Shown here: piece after piece, positions 20,422-21,033 of the stretch
How positions within the stretch are numbered: position 1 is the stretch's first letter
Layout of the letters: the number at the start of each line of letters is the position of its first letter
Origin: Desulfuromonadaceae bacterium UBA5613
Lineage (GTDB): Bacteria > Desulfobacterota > Desulfuromonadia > Desulfuromonadales > UBA2197
Assembly: GCA_002424625.1 (NCBI GenBank)
Contig: DIKR01000053.1
Location: forward strand, 1 to 21,033
DNA length: 21,033 nucleotides
Reading direction: 5' to 3'
Program-made: the position numbers and the translations under genes
The notes under the pieces: model-generated
Database searches by the model: none
What the model was told of the DNA's origin: nothing
What the model saw: only the letters and a program-made list of their open reading frames with translations

Positions 20422-21033
20422 TTATTTTTTCTCCTGTCCGTTGTTTTCGATATCCGTCTCCAGCGGCGCCCCGATCAGCCGCTCCACCTCGGCCTTGGCC
20501 TGGTGGTAGGCGGCGAGGGCTTCAACATACTGCCCCTTGACCTCGAACAGGGTGCGCTGGGCGTCGAGAACTTCGAGAAAACCGAATTTCCCCGCTTGAT
20601 AACCGAGGGTGGTGGCTTCGAAAGACTCTTCGGCTGCTGGCAGAATCTGTTCCCGGAGGGTGGTGGCTTCGTTGGAGGCGGCGCTCAGGTCCCGGTAGCC
20701 TGCGGCCAGGCGAGATAAGGCTTCATTGCGGGCGGCACGACTTTCTTCACGGGCCTTGCTCCTGGCGGCGCGGGCCGCCGCGATCCCTCCCTGATTGCGA
20801 TCGAAGATGGGCAGTGGGATGGAGAGGCCGGCGACGAACGCATTGTCATTGCTCGCCCGAAGGTTGCGCCCGCCGGCGAAGAGGGTCAGGTCGGGGATGG
20901 CGTTGGCGCGCTCCAGTGCGAGCCGCGCGCCGTGTTGTTTCTCCTCGGTTTCCCAGCGGGCGACATCGGGATTCTGGACGAGGAGGGAAGCCAGTTGCTC
21001 CTGGGACGGCACCGGGCCGATTTTCTCCAGGGA
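20422..21033 (-). CDS. Outer-membrane efflux factor, TolC/CzcC family (C-terminal part, cut by window edge)
   Basis: The reverse strand encodes 203 residues, open to the right edge, so the N-terminus is missing. The visible part shows the second OEP repeat: N-P-D-V-A-R-W-E then a long helix, I-P-D-L-T-L-F-A-G-G with alternating strand residues, S-I-P-L-P-I-F-D-R-N-Q-G-G-I near 90 (typical of CzcC/CusC), and a long helix ending A-Y-H-Q-A-K-A-E-V-E-R-L-I-G. These build the trimeric channel-tunnel that carries metal across the outer membrane. As first visible gene of the efflux operon it fits the order channel-adaptor-pump. Confidence 0.92.
   Translation of the reverse strand, partial: SLEKIGPVPSQEQLASLLVQNPDVARWETEEKQHGARLALERANAIPDLTLFAGGRNLRASNDNAFVAGLSIPLPIFDRNQGGIAAARAARSKAREESRAARNEALSRLAAGYRDLSAASNEATTLREQILPAAEESFEATTLGYQAGKFGFLEVLDAQRTLFEVKGQYVEALAAYHQAKAEVERLIGAPLETDIENNGQEKK

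Noticed and set aside
19113..20540. Plus-strand 475-aa frame opposite the adaptor gene
   Set aside because: Antisense shadow: the minus strand carries a clear membrane fusion protein with ribosome binding site and operon spacing.

Overview
The window looks like the edge of an accessory region in a metal-exposed Gram-negative bacterium. Two features suggest a Desulfuromonadia/Geobacter-like deltaproteobacterium: a tRNA-Ser/tRNA-Arg/tadA cluster beside integrated DNA, and an HME-RND metal pump operon that carries a divergent PII gene. The lineage is inferred from gene content only; no rRNA or other taxonomic marker is present.

Layout. (1) 1-428 is core DNA on the minus strand: tRNA-Ser(GCU), tRNA-Arg(ACG) and the 5' part of tadA, whose product acts on that same tRNA-Arg. 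(2) 495-520 is a 3' fragment of a second tRNA, probably a tRNA-Ser. It looks like an attachment-site scar and marks where accessory DNA begins; no integrase lies in the window. (3) 530-4860 is a gene-poor patchwork: an orphan CcdA-like antitoxin, a HEPN-domain protein, an AT-rich two-gene block of unknown function (one gene apparently starting at AUU), a 53-residue membrane protein, and repeated terminator-like hairpins between them. (4) 4862-10363 holds a 1728-residue superfamily 1 helicase with a C-terminal Vsr-like (MTES_1575-type) nuclease domain, followed by a small coupled unknown gene. The helicase is a strong candidate for a single-protein anti-phage or anti-plasmid factor, and a run of ten G residues abuts its start codon. 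(5) 10521-12027 contains a yegP-like gene and a lone serine recombinase, each with its own terminator. (6) 12140-21033 is a minus-strand heavy-metal resistance block: an outer-membrane factor (cut by the window edge), a periplasmic adaptor, a CzcA/CusA-family RND pump, a PII-like regulator and a lipoprotein in a tight operon, then a DUF4124 protein and a Zn/Cd/Pb-type P1B ATPase.

How the parts fit. The P-type ATPase would move metal from cytoplasm to periplasm and the RND tripartite pump from periplasm to outside, a common two-stage arrangement. The PII homologue is translationally coupled to the pump and lacks the canonical uridylylation loop, so it more likely answers to metal, nucleotide or pump state than to GlnD. 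The left half reads as a defence and mobile-gene region with mixed base composition, assembled next to tRNA genes.
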